A stretch of DNA of 5,585 bases from CAYUTA01 sp964447605 (GTDB lineage: Bacteria > Bacillota > Clostridia > Christensenellales > CAG-138), in contig CAYUTA010000100.1 of NCBI GenBank assembly GCA_964447605.1, positions 1-5,585 of the forward strand, read 5' to 3'. Both the position numbers and the translations under genes were made by a program. Position 1 is the first letter of the stretch. Each line of letters begins with the position of its first letter. The notes below the pieces were generated by a model. That model did not search any database. It was not told where the DNA came from and saw nothing but the letters and a program-made list of their open reading frames with translations. Positions 1 through 5,257 of the stretch are shown here, piece after piece.

Positions 1-930
1 CTTTCGCATCGCCTCGACTCCGTTTTCGTGTCCGGCTGTTTTGATACAGCCCCTTCCATTTTGCAGTGCTGTGATTATTTGGTTAATATACGGTTCTTTG
101 TTGATATAAATTTGGCAAATCGAGTCTTTCAGTAAACATGTGCCATCAAAACTACCATCCAGTTTATCAATCGAATAATGCAAAGTTGTACCGTTACTTA
201 AAATAAGACATTTTTTGACATCATCGTTTCCACGAACCCGATATTTATGATCAAGCGACCATCTCTGCGTGATAACCAGCAAGCCGTCCGCACCGATCCC
301 ATATTTTGATTTCAGAGATCGGCCCGTAAACGGCGAGTTATTCTCAACAATGCTGGTGCAACGCAAGCCCGGTATGTCCAAGGCAAACGGCGTCAACCCG
401 GTTGCCGCAGCAAAGTCCTCCAGGCTCTGATATTCTGTGATGGTTTCAAACAAAACTTCGTCGCTCGCTCTGCCATTGGCAGGGGTATCGCTGACACCTT
501 TTCCAGCATAGTCCGCCGTGACGATCTCAATCCTGCTGCCAAACACACCGAGGATATAATCGAATATCTCCTTTGCAAGCGCACGGCCCGCCGGAATCAT
601 CGTGAAGAAGGCAAGGATGAGCGCAACGACCACGCCGGCTATGGCCAGCCGCCGGTGTGTCCGCATCCCGTTTTGCAGCGCCTTTGCCCGCCTGCGCGCC
701 GTCTCTCTCCGGGAATCGCGCCGCTCCTTTGCAAGCGCCGCTTTTTCAAAATATGCCCAAGCCTCCCGCGGAAGACGCGAGCTTGCTTTGGCGCGCGCCA
801 CAACCTCGCGCATTGTGGCGAATCCCCCGGTTTGGTAAAGCCTCCTTGCCTGCGTGCGCGAGAGGATGAATGTATCGTCGATTGCGTATGGATACTCATG
901 CAGCAGCTTTTTCAGCTTTCGTATTGTCAT
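1..930 (-). CDS. Putative anti-sigma-like single-pass membrane protein, C-terminus cut by window edge
   Basis: An open frame runs leftward from the ATG at 930 to the window edge without a stop, giving 310 residues and continuing outside. The start is supported by GGAGGG 8 bases upstream and by the position 15 bp after the sigma factor stop. Seen: a basic, charged N-terminal part (1-94, rich in Arg/Lys/Ala at 65-94), one hydrophobic segment at about 95-113 (LAIAGVVVALILAFF core), then GRALAKEIFDYILGVFG just after the membrane, then a mixed C-terminal domain. With many Arg and Lys before the membrane segment, the N-terminus should be cytoplasmic and the C-terminal domain outside. Known: genes directly downstream of ECF sigma factors often encode membrane anti-sigma factors. 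Inferred: it holds or regulates that sigma factor. There is no HxxxCxxC zinc anti-sigma motif, so it would belong to another class. The distal part (1-300) is clearly more AT-rich than the proximal part. The exact family is not recognised. Confidence 0.72.
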   Translation of the reverse strand, partial: MTIRKLKKLLHEYPYAIDDTFILSRTQARRLYQTGGFATMREVVARAKASSRLPREAWAYFEKAALAKERRDSRRETARRRAKALQNGMRTHRRLAIAGVVVALILAFFTMIPAGRALAKEIFDYILGVFGSRIEIVTADYAGKGVSDTPANGRASDEVLFETITEYQSLEDFAAATGLTPFALDIPGLRCTSIVENNSPFTGRSLKSKYGIGADGLLVITQRWSLDHKYRVRGNDDVKKCLILSNGTTLHYSIDKLDGSFDGTCLLKDSICQIYINKEPYINQIITALQNGRGCIKTAGHENGVEAMRK

Positions 931-937
931 GCCGTCG

Positions 938-943
938 CCCTCC
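938..943 (-). promoter_or_regulatory. Ribosome binding site of the anti-sigma-like gene
   Basis: On the minus strand the 15 bases between the sigma factor stop and the next ATG contain GGAGGG, 7 bases before the start codon. This strong Shine-Dalgarno site fixes the start at 930 and shows that the two genes are translated from one message. Confidence 0.7.
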
Positions 944-945
944 AG

Positions 946-1473
946 TCAGCGCGTCTGCATCAGCAGGTTGAGCATCATCATCACAACCGGCAGCTGCGCC
1001 GCCAGCTTCTTTCTCATTCGGAAGAACTGCTGATTCAACGCATTCCGGTTCACCCCAAGGACCGCCGCGATTTCATCTACCTGATAGCCGTATAGGTAGC
1101 GCATTTTGAACGCCGTGCGGATATGCTTTGGATACGTTGAAAGAAAGTTCTCCAAATCCGTCATCCATTCAGAGTGCTCCAACCGCATATCGTGATACCA
1201 CCCGTAATATTCCGCCAGCATTTCCGGTTCCGCCAGCGTTACGCGCTTTTCCCTCTTAAACCGCGTTCTTGCCGCGTTTGCCAGGCATGTCTTATAGTAT
1301 GCAACCACGGTTTTCGCCTTTGCAAATTGTTCCGGATTCTCCATGATTTTCAGCGCCAGCTCCTGCATCAGATCCTCCGCATGTTCCCGGTGTTTCACGA
1401 TCATGATCGCCGTTCTTGCCAATTCGTCATAATTCTCGCTGTAGACATCGATCAGTTCTTCCAACGTATGCAT
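946..1473 (-). CDS. ECF-type RNA polymerase sigma factor
   Basis: A 175-residue protein with the two-domain layout of extracytoplasmic-function sigma factors. Region 2 covers about 11-78: HAEDLMQELALKI (31-43) matches region 2.2, and TVVAYYKTCLANAARTRF (55-72) corresponds to regions 2.3-2.4, which open and read the -10 element. Region 4 covers about 107-160, with the helix-turn-helix YGYQVDEIAAVLGVNRNAL (128-146) that reads the -35 element. The length is typical for the family. I chose the ATG at 1473 because region 2 then begins at the usual distance and GGGAG lies 7 bases upstream. The frame stays open to an ATG at 1728, but that extension is Arg/Gly-rich and unlike the family. An ATG at 1524, also with a GGGAG site, would give 192 residues. 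The tail is unusual, ending in hydrophobic LPVVMMMLNLLMQTR. It is followed at once by the anti-sigma-like gene. Target promoters and inducing signal cannot be read from this sequence. Confidence 0.82.
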   Translation of the reverse strand: MHTLEELIDVYSENYDELARTAIMIVKHREHAEDLMQELALKIMENPEQFAKAKTVVAYYKTCLANAARTRFKREKRVTLAEPEMLAEYYGWYHDMRLEHSEWMTDLENFLSTYPKHIRTAFKMRYLYGYQVDEIAAVLGVNRNALNQQFFRMRKKLAAQLPVVMMMLNLLMQTR

Positions 1474-1928
1474 GTCCCGTCTCCCATCCCCACTCTGCCG
1501 CCATTTGTCATACAGCCGTTCCATGCGCCCCGCTCCCACAAAATGCCGCCGGCCATCCACACCCCGGCGGGACCGTTCGCCCGTACCCGAAAGAATCCTT
1601 CCGCTCATACCCCGCAGCTTAAGGCCCGAAGCCCGCGCTCCGGCATACGGGAAGGACCGGTTCATCCGCAGATCAGGCGGCATGTCCGGCCTTTTTCGCT
1701 TGCCTGCCGCAGAACCGGTCCGGAACACCGCGCAAGGAAACCGCCTGTATTCGCGCCTGCGGCCGCCGCGCCTATGCCGGGGAATCGGCCGCCGGGAATC
1801 CCTTAAAATACGGGGGTTCCTTCTTCGATTTTGTCCGGTTCATGGTTTTGAAGCGATTCTTACTTGCACGCTTTGCTATGTGATCGGGGTTCTCTGCTCT
1901 GCCAAATGCAGCCCGCCAAGGCTTCCCT
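1474..1928. other. GC-rich intergenic stretch, no supported gene
   Basis: About 455 bp between the sigma factor start and the stop of the truncated gene near the gap. Long open frames on both strands here are Arg/Pro-rich, low in ordinary protein character and lack good ribosome binding sites, so I call none of them. It holds an inverted repeat, GGACCGGTTC at 1654-1663 and GAACCGGTCC at 1712-1721, and a short direct repeat, GCCGGGGAATC at 1776-1786 and GCCGGGAATC at 1791-1800. If the sigma operon promoter lies near 1940, this would be a long structured 5' leader. A 23-codon frame (MNRTKSKKEPPYF start, ATG at about 1842, minus) was seen but has no clear ribosome binding site. Confidence 0.5.
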
Positions 1929-2020
1929 TTATTTAATTGTATCACGTTCCACTACGCGCCGCATATCCCCTTTTTCCCTGATTGCCTTTGCGACACCATC
2001 CATTGCAGCCCGATGTGCGG
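1929..2020 (-). CDS. C-terminal tail of an unidentified gene, cut by the assembly gap
   Basis: Reading leftward from the N run, one frame gives 29 residues and a TAA stop: AHRAAMDGVAKAIREK, then GDMRRVVERDTIK. The alternating charged and hydrophobic pattern looks like the closing helix of a genuine cytoplasmic protein and unlike the Arg/Pro-rich shadows nearby. The start and most of the gene are missing in the gap or on another contig. It is too short to assign a family. It lies on the same strand as the sigma factor, 456 bp upstream of it, so it could be the previous gene in that direction. Confidence 0.45.
1936..1944 (-). promoter_or_regulatory. Possible extended -10 promoter for the sigma/anti-sigma operon
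   Basis: The minus strand reads TGATACAAT, an extended -10 (TGn plus TACAAT), overlapping the last codons of the truncated gene. No convincing -35 is seen 16-18 bp upstream. It is the best promoter-like site I found upstream of the sigma factor, but it would imply a leader of more than 450 nt. Confidence 0.22.
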
Positions 2021-2030
2021 NNNNNNNNNN
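2021..2030. other. Assembly gap (ten N)
   Basis: Ten consecutive N. This is a scaffold join of possibly arbitrary size. Base composition changes sharply across it, from GC-rich coding to AT-rich intergenic, and the gene on its left is truncated. Neither distance nor adjacency across this point can be trusted. Confidence 0.97.
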
Positions 2031-2124
2031 ACGATTAAGTACGTTTATTCTCGATAAAACAAATACAAAATTGCCGAATTATTTTTGAGCATAAAGAAAT
2101 TTTATAATAAGATGCCTGTAGGTA

Positions 2125-2153
2125 TTGATTCAAGTCGATTTTTGAAGCATAAT
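2125..2153 (+). promoter_or_regulatory. Likely sigma-A promoter of xpt-guaA
   Basis: TTGATT (2125-2130) and CATAAT (2148-2153) are separated by exactly 17 bp, each close to the sigma-A consensus. Transcription would start near 2160, leaving a leader of about 34 nt. Perfect TATAAT sequences also occur at 2103-2108 and 2162-2167 but have no -35 at the right distance. The leader would be too short for a purine riboswitch, and no such element is visible up to the gap. Confidence 0.5.
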
Positions 2154-2176
2154 GGACACAATATAATATATTGTTG

Positions 2177-2183
2177 AGGGGAG
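2177..2183 (+). promoter_or_regulatory. Ribosome binding site that fixes the TTG start of xpt
   Basis: AGGGGAG ends 10 bases before TTG at 2194. No ATG in the xpt frame lies nearby, and the first 30 residues from this TTG match the beginning of known Xpt proteins, so the TTG start is well supported. Confidence 0.7.
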
Positions 2184-2193
2184 CGAACGTCAT

Positions 2194-2769
2194 TTGAAAG
2201 AGTTGCAGGATCGCATCCGGAAAGAGGGAAAGGTACTCCCGGGAGATATTATCAAGGTAGACGGCTTTTTAAACCACCGGGTCGACACAAAACTGATGCG
2301 CGATATTGCCAAGGAGTTCAAATCCAGATTTGACCTGACGGGCCTGACCGCCGTGCTGACCGTGGAAGCGTCCGGCATTGCGCTGGGCACCATCTGCGCG
2401 GAGGAGTTCGGCGTGCCAATGGTGTTTGCAAAAAAAGCCAAGTCCGATAATATTGAAGGCGGTCTCTACCATAGCGACATCTATTCCTATACCTATAACA
2501 AGAGGGTCACGTTGATCGTTTCCAGCCAATGGCTGGGTAAAAACGACCGTGTCCTGATTGTTGACGACTTTCTTGCAAACGGCGAGGCGCTGCGCGGCCT
2601 TGTCGAAATTGTTCAAGAGGCGGGCGCAGAGCTTGCGGGCATCGGCGTTGCGATTGAAAAGGGATTCCAGTCGGGAGGAAAGCGCCTGCGCGAGGCCGGA
2701 CAGAACCTGATTTCGCTGGCAATTATCGAGTCCGCGGATGATACCGGTATCGTGTTCCGCGAGGATTGA
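2194..2769 (+). CDS. xpt: Xanthine phosphoribosyltransferase
   Basis: Xpt converts xanthine and PRPP to XMP and pyrophosphate in the cytoplasm (purine salvage). The 191-residue product is nearly the length of Bacillus subtilis Xpt (194) and is recognisably similar throughout. Seen: the N-terminal KVDGFLNHRVD block (21-31), which in this family precedes the base-binding region; TVEASGIAL (56-64); VPMVFAKK (74-81); the PRPP-binding loop VLIVDDFLANGEAL (120-133) with paired Asp124-Asp125; and GIGVAIEKGFQSGG (149-162). Translation starts at TTG. Its stop lies 3 bp before guaA, so the two are one operon. The product XMP is the substrate of the next enzyme. Family members are often controlled by a purine riboswitch or PurR, but neither is visible here. 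No defect was seen. Confidence 0.96.
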   Translation: MKELQDRIRKEGKVLPGDIIKVDGFLNHRVDTKLMRDIAKEFKSRFDLTGLTAVLTVEASGIALGTICAEEFGVPMVFAKKAKSDNIEGGLYHSDIYSYTYNKRVTLIVSSQWLGKNDRVLIVDDFLANGEALRGLVEIVQEAGAELAGIGVAIEKGFQSGGKRLREAGQNLISLAIIESADDTGIVFRED

Positions 2770-2772
2770 CGT

Positions 2773-4296
2773 ATGGATGAACGCATTGTTGTTCTCGATT
2801 TTGGCGGCCAGTATAACCAGCTGATTGCGCGCAGGGTGCGCGAAGCCGGCGTGTTCTCCGAACTGATCCCGCATTTTGCGTCCATTGAACGCATCAAGGG
2901 CAACGGTCTTTCCGGAATTATTTTAACGGGTGGGCCGGACAGCGTTTGTGAAGCGAACGCCAAAACCTGCACGGAGGAAATTTTTTCCCTCGGCGTACCC
3001 ATTTTAGGAATCTGTTACGGCATGCAGTATCTTGCCAACCGGTTCGGCGGCAGGATTGAACCCGCCAGCGTGAAGGAGTATGGGCGCACGCCCATCGTCT
3101 GCGGGACGCACCCGCTGCTTGCCGGGCTGGGCAATGTGGTTTGGATGAATCACAATGATTCCGTAACCCGCGTGCCGGACGGATGTTCCGTAATTGCACA
3201 TACCGCAAATTGCCCGGTTGCGGCCTTTGCAAACGATACGCGGCGCCTGTACGGCATCCAATTCCATGCGGAGGTCACGCACACCGAGCAGGGCGAGCGC
3301 CTGATTGAGAATTTCTTAAAGAATATCTGCAATTTGAATTGCGGCTACAGCACCGCCAATCTGGCCGAAGAGCTGATTGCGGATGTACGCGCAACGGTCG
3401 GCGACGCCCGCGTGCTCGGCGCGCTTTCCGGCGGTGTGGATTCCTCAGTGGCCAGCGTGCTCGTGCACCAGGCAATTGGCGACCGGTTGACCTGTATCTT
3501 TGTTGACCACGGCCTGCTGCGCGAGCGGGAAGCGGAGGAGGTCATCGGTTTTTACCGCGACACCCTGAACCTCAACATTCAAATGGTGGACGCGCGCAAG
3601 CGGTTTTTGGACAAGCTCGCCGGTGTAACAGACCCCGAGGAAAAGCGCAAGATTATTGGTACGGAATTCATCCGCGTATTCGAGGAGGAGGCAAGACGGC
3701 TTGGCGGCGCGGATTATCTGCTGCAGGGCACCATCTATCCGGATGTGATCGAGAGCGGCACCGAAAGCGCCTCCACCATTAAAAGCCACCACAACGTCGG
3801 CGGCCTGCCCAAGGACGTTGGGTTCGTTGGGCTTGTCGAGCCGTTGCGCATGCTGTTTAAAGACGAAGTACGCGCGCTTGGCGAGCACCTTGGCATCCCC
3901 CATGCGCTTGTCTGGCGGCAGCCGTTCCCCGGCCCGGGGCTTGCCATCCGCGTGCTGGGCGAGGTGACCGAGGACAAGCTGGCCATTTTGCGCAGATCGG
4001 ACTGGATTTTCCGCGAGGAAATCCGCCTGGCAGGGTTGGACGCGTGTATTTGGCAGTATTTTACGGTGTTTACCGGCGTACGCAGCGTGGGCGTGATGGG
4101 CGACCAGCGTACCTATGATTATGCCATCGGCGTGCGCGCGGTCACCAGTACCGACGCCATGACCGTTGAATTTGCCGAAATCCCCTATCCTGTACTGCGG
4201 CGTATCAGCGAGCGCATCATTGCGGAGGTTCCGCACGTCAACCGCGTGGTCTACGATATCACCAGCAAGCCGCCGGGAACGATTGAGTGGGAATGA
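2773..4296 (+). CDS. guaA: GMP synthase (glutamine-hydrolysing)
   Basis: GuaA aminates XMP to GMP using ATP and glutamine, the last step of guanine nucleotide synthesis. The 507-residue length is normal for the single-chain enzyme. The N-terminal class I glutamine amidotransferase domain (about 1-190) has LTGGPDSV (51-58), nucleophile Cys81 in GICYGMQ, and His165 and Glu167 in QFHAEVTHT. The usual HPE is HAE here. The ATP pyrophosphatase domain has the P-loop SGGVDSS (219-225) and IFVDHGLLR (242-250). The C-terminal dimerisation domain follows, with QPFPGPGLAIR (383-393) and the conserved end KPPGTIEWE. The ATG lies 3 bp after xpt, with GAGGA 7 bases before it inside the end of xpt, so the two are probably translationally coupled. 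The final codons contain the 8-mer GAGTGGGA that recurs at 5556, which suggests that an element integrated here and supplied the present stop codon. All catalytic residues are present. Confidence 0.98.
   Translation: MDERIVVLDFGGQYNQLIARRVREAGVFSELIPHFASIERIKGNGLSGIILTGGPDSVCEANAKTCTEEIFSLGVPILGICYGMQYLANRFGGRIEPASVKEYGRTPIVCGTHPLLAGLGNVVWMNHNDSVTRVPDGCSVIAHTANCPVAAFANDTRRLYGIQFHAEVTHTEQGERLIENFLKNICNLNCGYSTANLAEELIADVRATVGDARVLGALSGGVDSSVASVLVHQAIGDRLTCIFVDHGLLREREAEEVIGFYRDTLNLNIQMVDARKRFLDKLAGVTDPEEKRKIIGTEFIRVFEEEARRLGGADYLLQGTIYPDVIESGTESASTIKSHHNVGGLPKDVGFVGLVEPLRMLFKDEVRALGEHLGIPHALVWRQPFPGPGLAIRVLGEVTEDKLAILRRSDWIFREEIRLAGLDACIWQYFTVFTGVRSVGVMGDQRTYDYAIGVRAVTSTDAMTVEFAEIPYPVLRRISERIIAEVPHVNRVVYDITSKPPGTIEWE
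4285..4292 (+). repeat. Left attachment core (attL) within the guaA stop region
   Basis: GAGTGGGA encodes Glu-Trp and the first bases of the last Glu codon of GuaA, and is followed by ATGA to give GAA TGA. It is identical to 5556-5563. In the proposed integration the bases left of it are the original guaA gene, and those right of it come from the element, which restores the protein end. Confidence 0.62.
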
Positions 4297-4309
4297 TTTC
4301 AGAGGTCTG

Positions 4310-4336
4310 AAAAAGCCCGTAAACACTGGACTTTTT
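4310..4336 (+). terminator. Likely rho-independent terminator after guaA
   Basis: AAAAAG, one mismatch, then CC pairs with GG, one mismatch, then CTTTTT around the 9-nt loop GTAAACACT. The T run forms the distal arm. It lies 13 bp after the guaA stop. The GC part is short, so strength is uncertain. It sits on the element side of the integration core, so the present guaA terminator would be element-derived. Confidence 0.45.
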
Positions 4337-4353
4337 GAGGACTAAAGCCGTTC

Positions 4354-4373
4354 GTGGCAACGAAATGGCAACA
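4354..4373 (+). repeat. Left arm-type repeat (paired TGGCAAC)
   Basis: GTGGCAACGAAATGGCAACA contains two TGGCAAC units (4355-4361 and 4366-4372) spaced 11 bp, about one helical turn. It matches 5436-5455 at 18 of 20 positions in the same orientation. Paired direct repeats on both sides of an attachment core are what the arm-binding domain of lambda/Tn916-type tyrosine integrases recognises, so I infer an integrase arm site. Confidence 0.58.
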
Positions 4374-4390
4374 TTTTTTCATTATTCATA

Positions 4391-4435
4391 AAAAGAGAGC
4401 TAACTGATTTTGATTAAGTCAGTTAGCTCTCTTTT
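4391..4435. terminator. Strong bidirectional terminator, 17-bp perfect stem
   Basis: Arms 4391-4407 and 4419-4435 are perfect complements over 17 bp, with an 11-nt loop. The GC-containing centre (AGAGAGCTAACTGA) is flanked by A and T runs, so each strand ends in several T. It lies 10 bp after the stop of the XRE gene, which it should terminate. On the plus strand it would also stop read-through from guaA into the element. Confidence 0.85.
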
Positions 4436-4445
4436 CTGTTTATGC

Positions 4446-4973
4446 TCAATCCTTATCCTCTTTGAATGCCTCTACCAGTATATCACTCAATCCTTGGGAT
4501 GGTGTTACCCTATGCCATTTGCCGGAAGTATCAAATTTAGGATAGTGATAACGCCAACGGTCATATTCCTCCTGCGTGATCTCGCCAGCTTTCAGCATAG
4601 CCGCAGCCTGCCGCCAAGCACACAGCATTTCGTGAAGCGTGGCGGCATCCTTGCCTTTGAATACATCTACACGAAGATGGACTTCTCCATCACACTCACA
4701 AACTTTCAAGCCGTATCTGTCCTCCAGCGTAAACAGGGTGTGCATCAGACCGATATAGGAGTCAATGTCCGGCACAGCCAAAGCCTGCGGAGATACATCA
4801 AGTATTTTAGCAAGAGAAGCGGTCAAATCCGCTTTTGGGGTTCTTGTCCCTGTTTCATATTGAGCCAAGCGCACATCAGCAGATTTCTCTGGAAAACCGA
4901 TAGCCTGACCCAGATATTTCTGCGTCATACCGCGCAATATGCGGAAAAAGTGAATGCGTTCTCCAATCGCCAT
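4446..4973 (-). CDS. XRE-family helix-turn-helix transcriptional regulator
   Basis: This is a 175-residue protein with an N-terminal HTH of the Cro/C1-XRE type at about 4-62. MTQKYLGQAIGF (16-27) forms the first two helices, RLAQYETGTRTP (35-46) is the recognition helix with its usual ending, and TASLAKILDVSPQAL (51-65) is the closing helix. Residues 70-175 form a C-terminal domain I cannot name, with EEYDRWRYHYPKF (135-147) and a Ser/Thr-containing acidic end. It has no LexA-like or peptidase residues that I recognise. I chose ATG at 4973, with GGAG 9 bases upstream. The frame could extend to a GTG at 4994, but that would swallow the ribosome binding site. It is transcribed from a near-perfect promoter at 5010-5038 and ends at a strong terminator. 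Its place at one end of an integrated element, divergent from another gene and next to a palindrome, suggests that it represses one or both promoters, as such regulators commonly do. The target is inferred, not shown. Confidence 0.88.
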   Translation of the reverse strand: MAIGERIHFFRILRGMTQKYLGQAIGFPEKSADVRLAQYETGTRTPKADLTASLAKILDVSPQALAVPDIDSYIGLMHTLFTLEDRYGLKVCECDGEVHLRVDVFKGKDAATLHEMLCAWRQAAAMLKAGEITQEEYDRWRYHYPKFDTSGKWHRVTPSQGLSDILVEAFKEDKD

Positions 4974-5009
4974 AATTATCAACTCCTGTGTCACATGTCT
5001 TTGAGAACG

Positions 5010-5038
5010 AGTATAGCTTATATGCTTAATATTGTCAA
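5010..5038 (-). promoter_or_regulatory. Promoter of the XRE gene
   Basis: On the minus strand TTGACA (5038-5033) and TATACT (5015-5010) are spaced exactly 17 bp, a near-consensus sigma-A promoter. Transcription would begin near 5003, giving a leader of about 30 nt before the ATG at 4973. Confidence 0.8.
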
Positions 5039-5073
5039 GAGGAATTAAAACAAATTTGTTTAATATTTTCTTG
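5036..5073. promoter_or_regulatory. Palindromic candidate operator between divergent promoters
   Basis: A 14-bp perfect palindrome, AAACAAATTTGTTT (5048-5061), is centred in a wider imperfect dyad with CAAGA (5036-5040) and TCTTG (5069-5073) as outer arms. It lies between the -35 of the XRE promoter and the -35 of the rightward promoter. This is a natural place for a dimeric XRE regulator to act on both. AT-richness makes chance palindromes more likely, so binding is an inference. Confidence 0.45.
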
Positions 5074-5082
5074 CAAACCGAC

Positions 5083-5111
5083 TTGACTTAAACATAATAG
5101 TATAGTACAAT
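5083..5111 (+). promoter_or_regulatory. Promoter of the leader RNA and small gene
   Basis: TTGACT (5083-5088) and TACAAT (5106-5111) are spaced exactly 17 bp. The start is expected near 5118, giving a leader of about 140 nt before the ATG at 5258. A second possible pair overlaps it: TTGCAA (5071-5076) with CATAAT (5093-5098), spacer 16. Confidence 0.75.
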
Positions 5112-5117
5112 GGCAAT

Positions 5118-5257
5118 GCACTTAGCAAATAAGCTTAGTGCAAATAGAATAACTGCCGCACACCGCAGGTCTGGTGTGTCCGCCCGGGCAAATCGGATGG
5201 CGGACAGAAAGTATCCGATACTAAAAAAGTATTACTATGCAAAAAGGAGGAGCGTCT
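5118..5257 (+). ncRNA. Structured 5' leader with predicted H-type pseudoknot
   Basis: Between the promoter and the small gene the RNA can form three elements. First, a hairpin at the predicted 5' end (GCACT 5118-5122 with AGTGC 5137-5141, one T-T mismatch, then AGC with GCT, loop AAATAA). Second, GCACACC (5158-5164) with GGTGTGT (5173-5179). Third, TGTCCGCC (5177-5184) with GGCGGACA (5199-5206); its loop contains ATCGGAT (5192-5198), which is fully complementary to ATCCGAT (5213-5219). The third set makes an H-type pseudoknot with 8-bp and 7-bp stems, a 7-nt first loop, no base between stems and a 6-nt last loop. The second hairpin shares three bases with the pseudoknot, so the two may compete. 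AGTAT (5210-5214) and ATACT (5218-5222) give a further alternative. No T run follows, so a simple attenuator is unlikely, and I see no anti-Shine-Dalgarno segment. It resembles no riboswitch I can name. Structure is from hand pairing only. Confidence 0.5.
5244..5250 (+). promoter_or_regulatory. Ribosome binding site of the small gene
   Basis: AAGGAGG lies 7 bases before the ATG at 5258, an almost perfect Shine-Dalgarno match at ideal distance. It picks this ATG over the in-frame ATG at 5237, which would overlap the site. It is the main evidence that the short frame is a real gene. Confidence 0.8.

Noticed and set aside
1474..1728. N-terminal extension of the sigma factor to the ATG at 1728 (260 residues)
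   Set aside because: The extra 85 residues are Arg/Gly-rich and unlike sigma factors. The internal ATG at 1473 has a suitable ribosome binding site and gives normal family length.
1174..1936. Long plus-strand open frames at 1174-1806 and 1472-1936
   Set aside because: They lie opposite the sigma factor and GC-rich leader. Their translations are Arg/Pro/His-rich with no recognisable domain, and no ribosome binding site supports them. The sigma factor on the other strand explains the coding signal up to 1473.
2031..2193. Purine riboswitch or PurR box before xpt
   Set aside because: None of the conserved purine riboswitch segments can be found, and the predicted leader is too short. CGAAC at 2184-2188 and CCGAAT at 2074-2079 are only partial PurBox matches without correct pairing. 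A site lost in the gap cannot be excluded.
3445..4326. Long minus-strand frame opposite guaA
   Set aside because: It is an antisense shadow of a highly conserved gene, has no ribosome binding site and no domain-like sequence.
4410..5048. Plus-strand 212-residue frame opposite the XRE gene
   Set aside because: It starts inside the terminator hairpin and mirrors the XRE gene. The minus strand has promoter, ribosome binding site, HTH domain and terminator.
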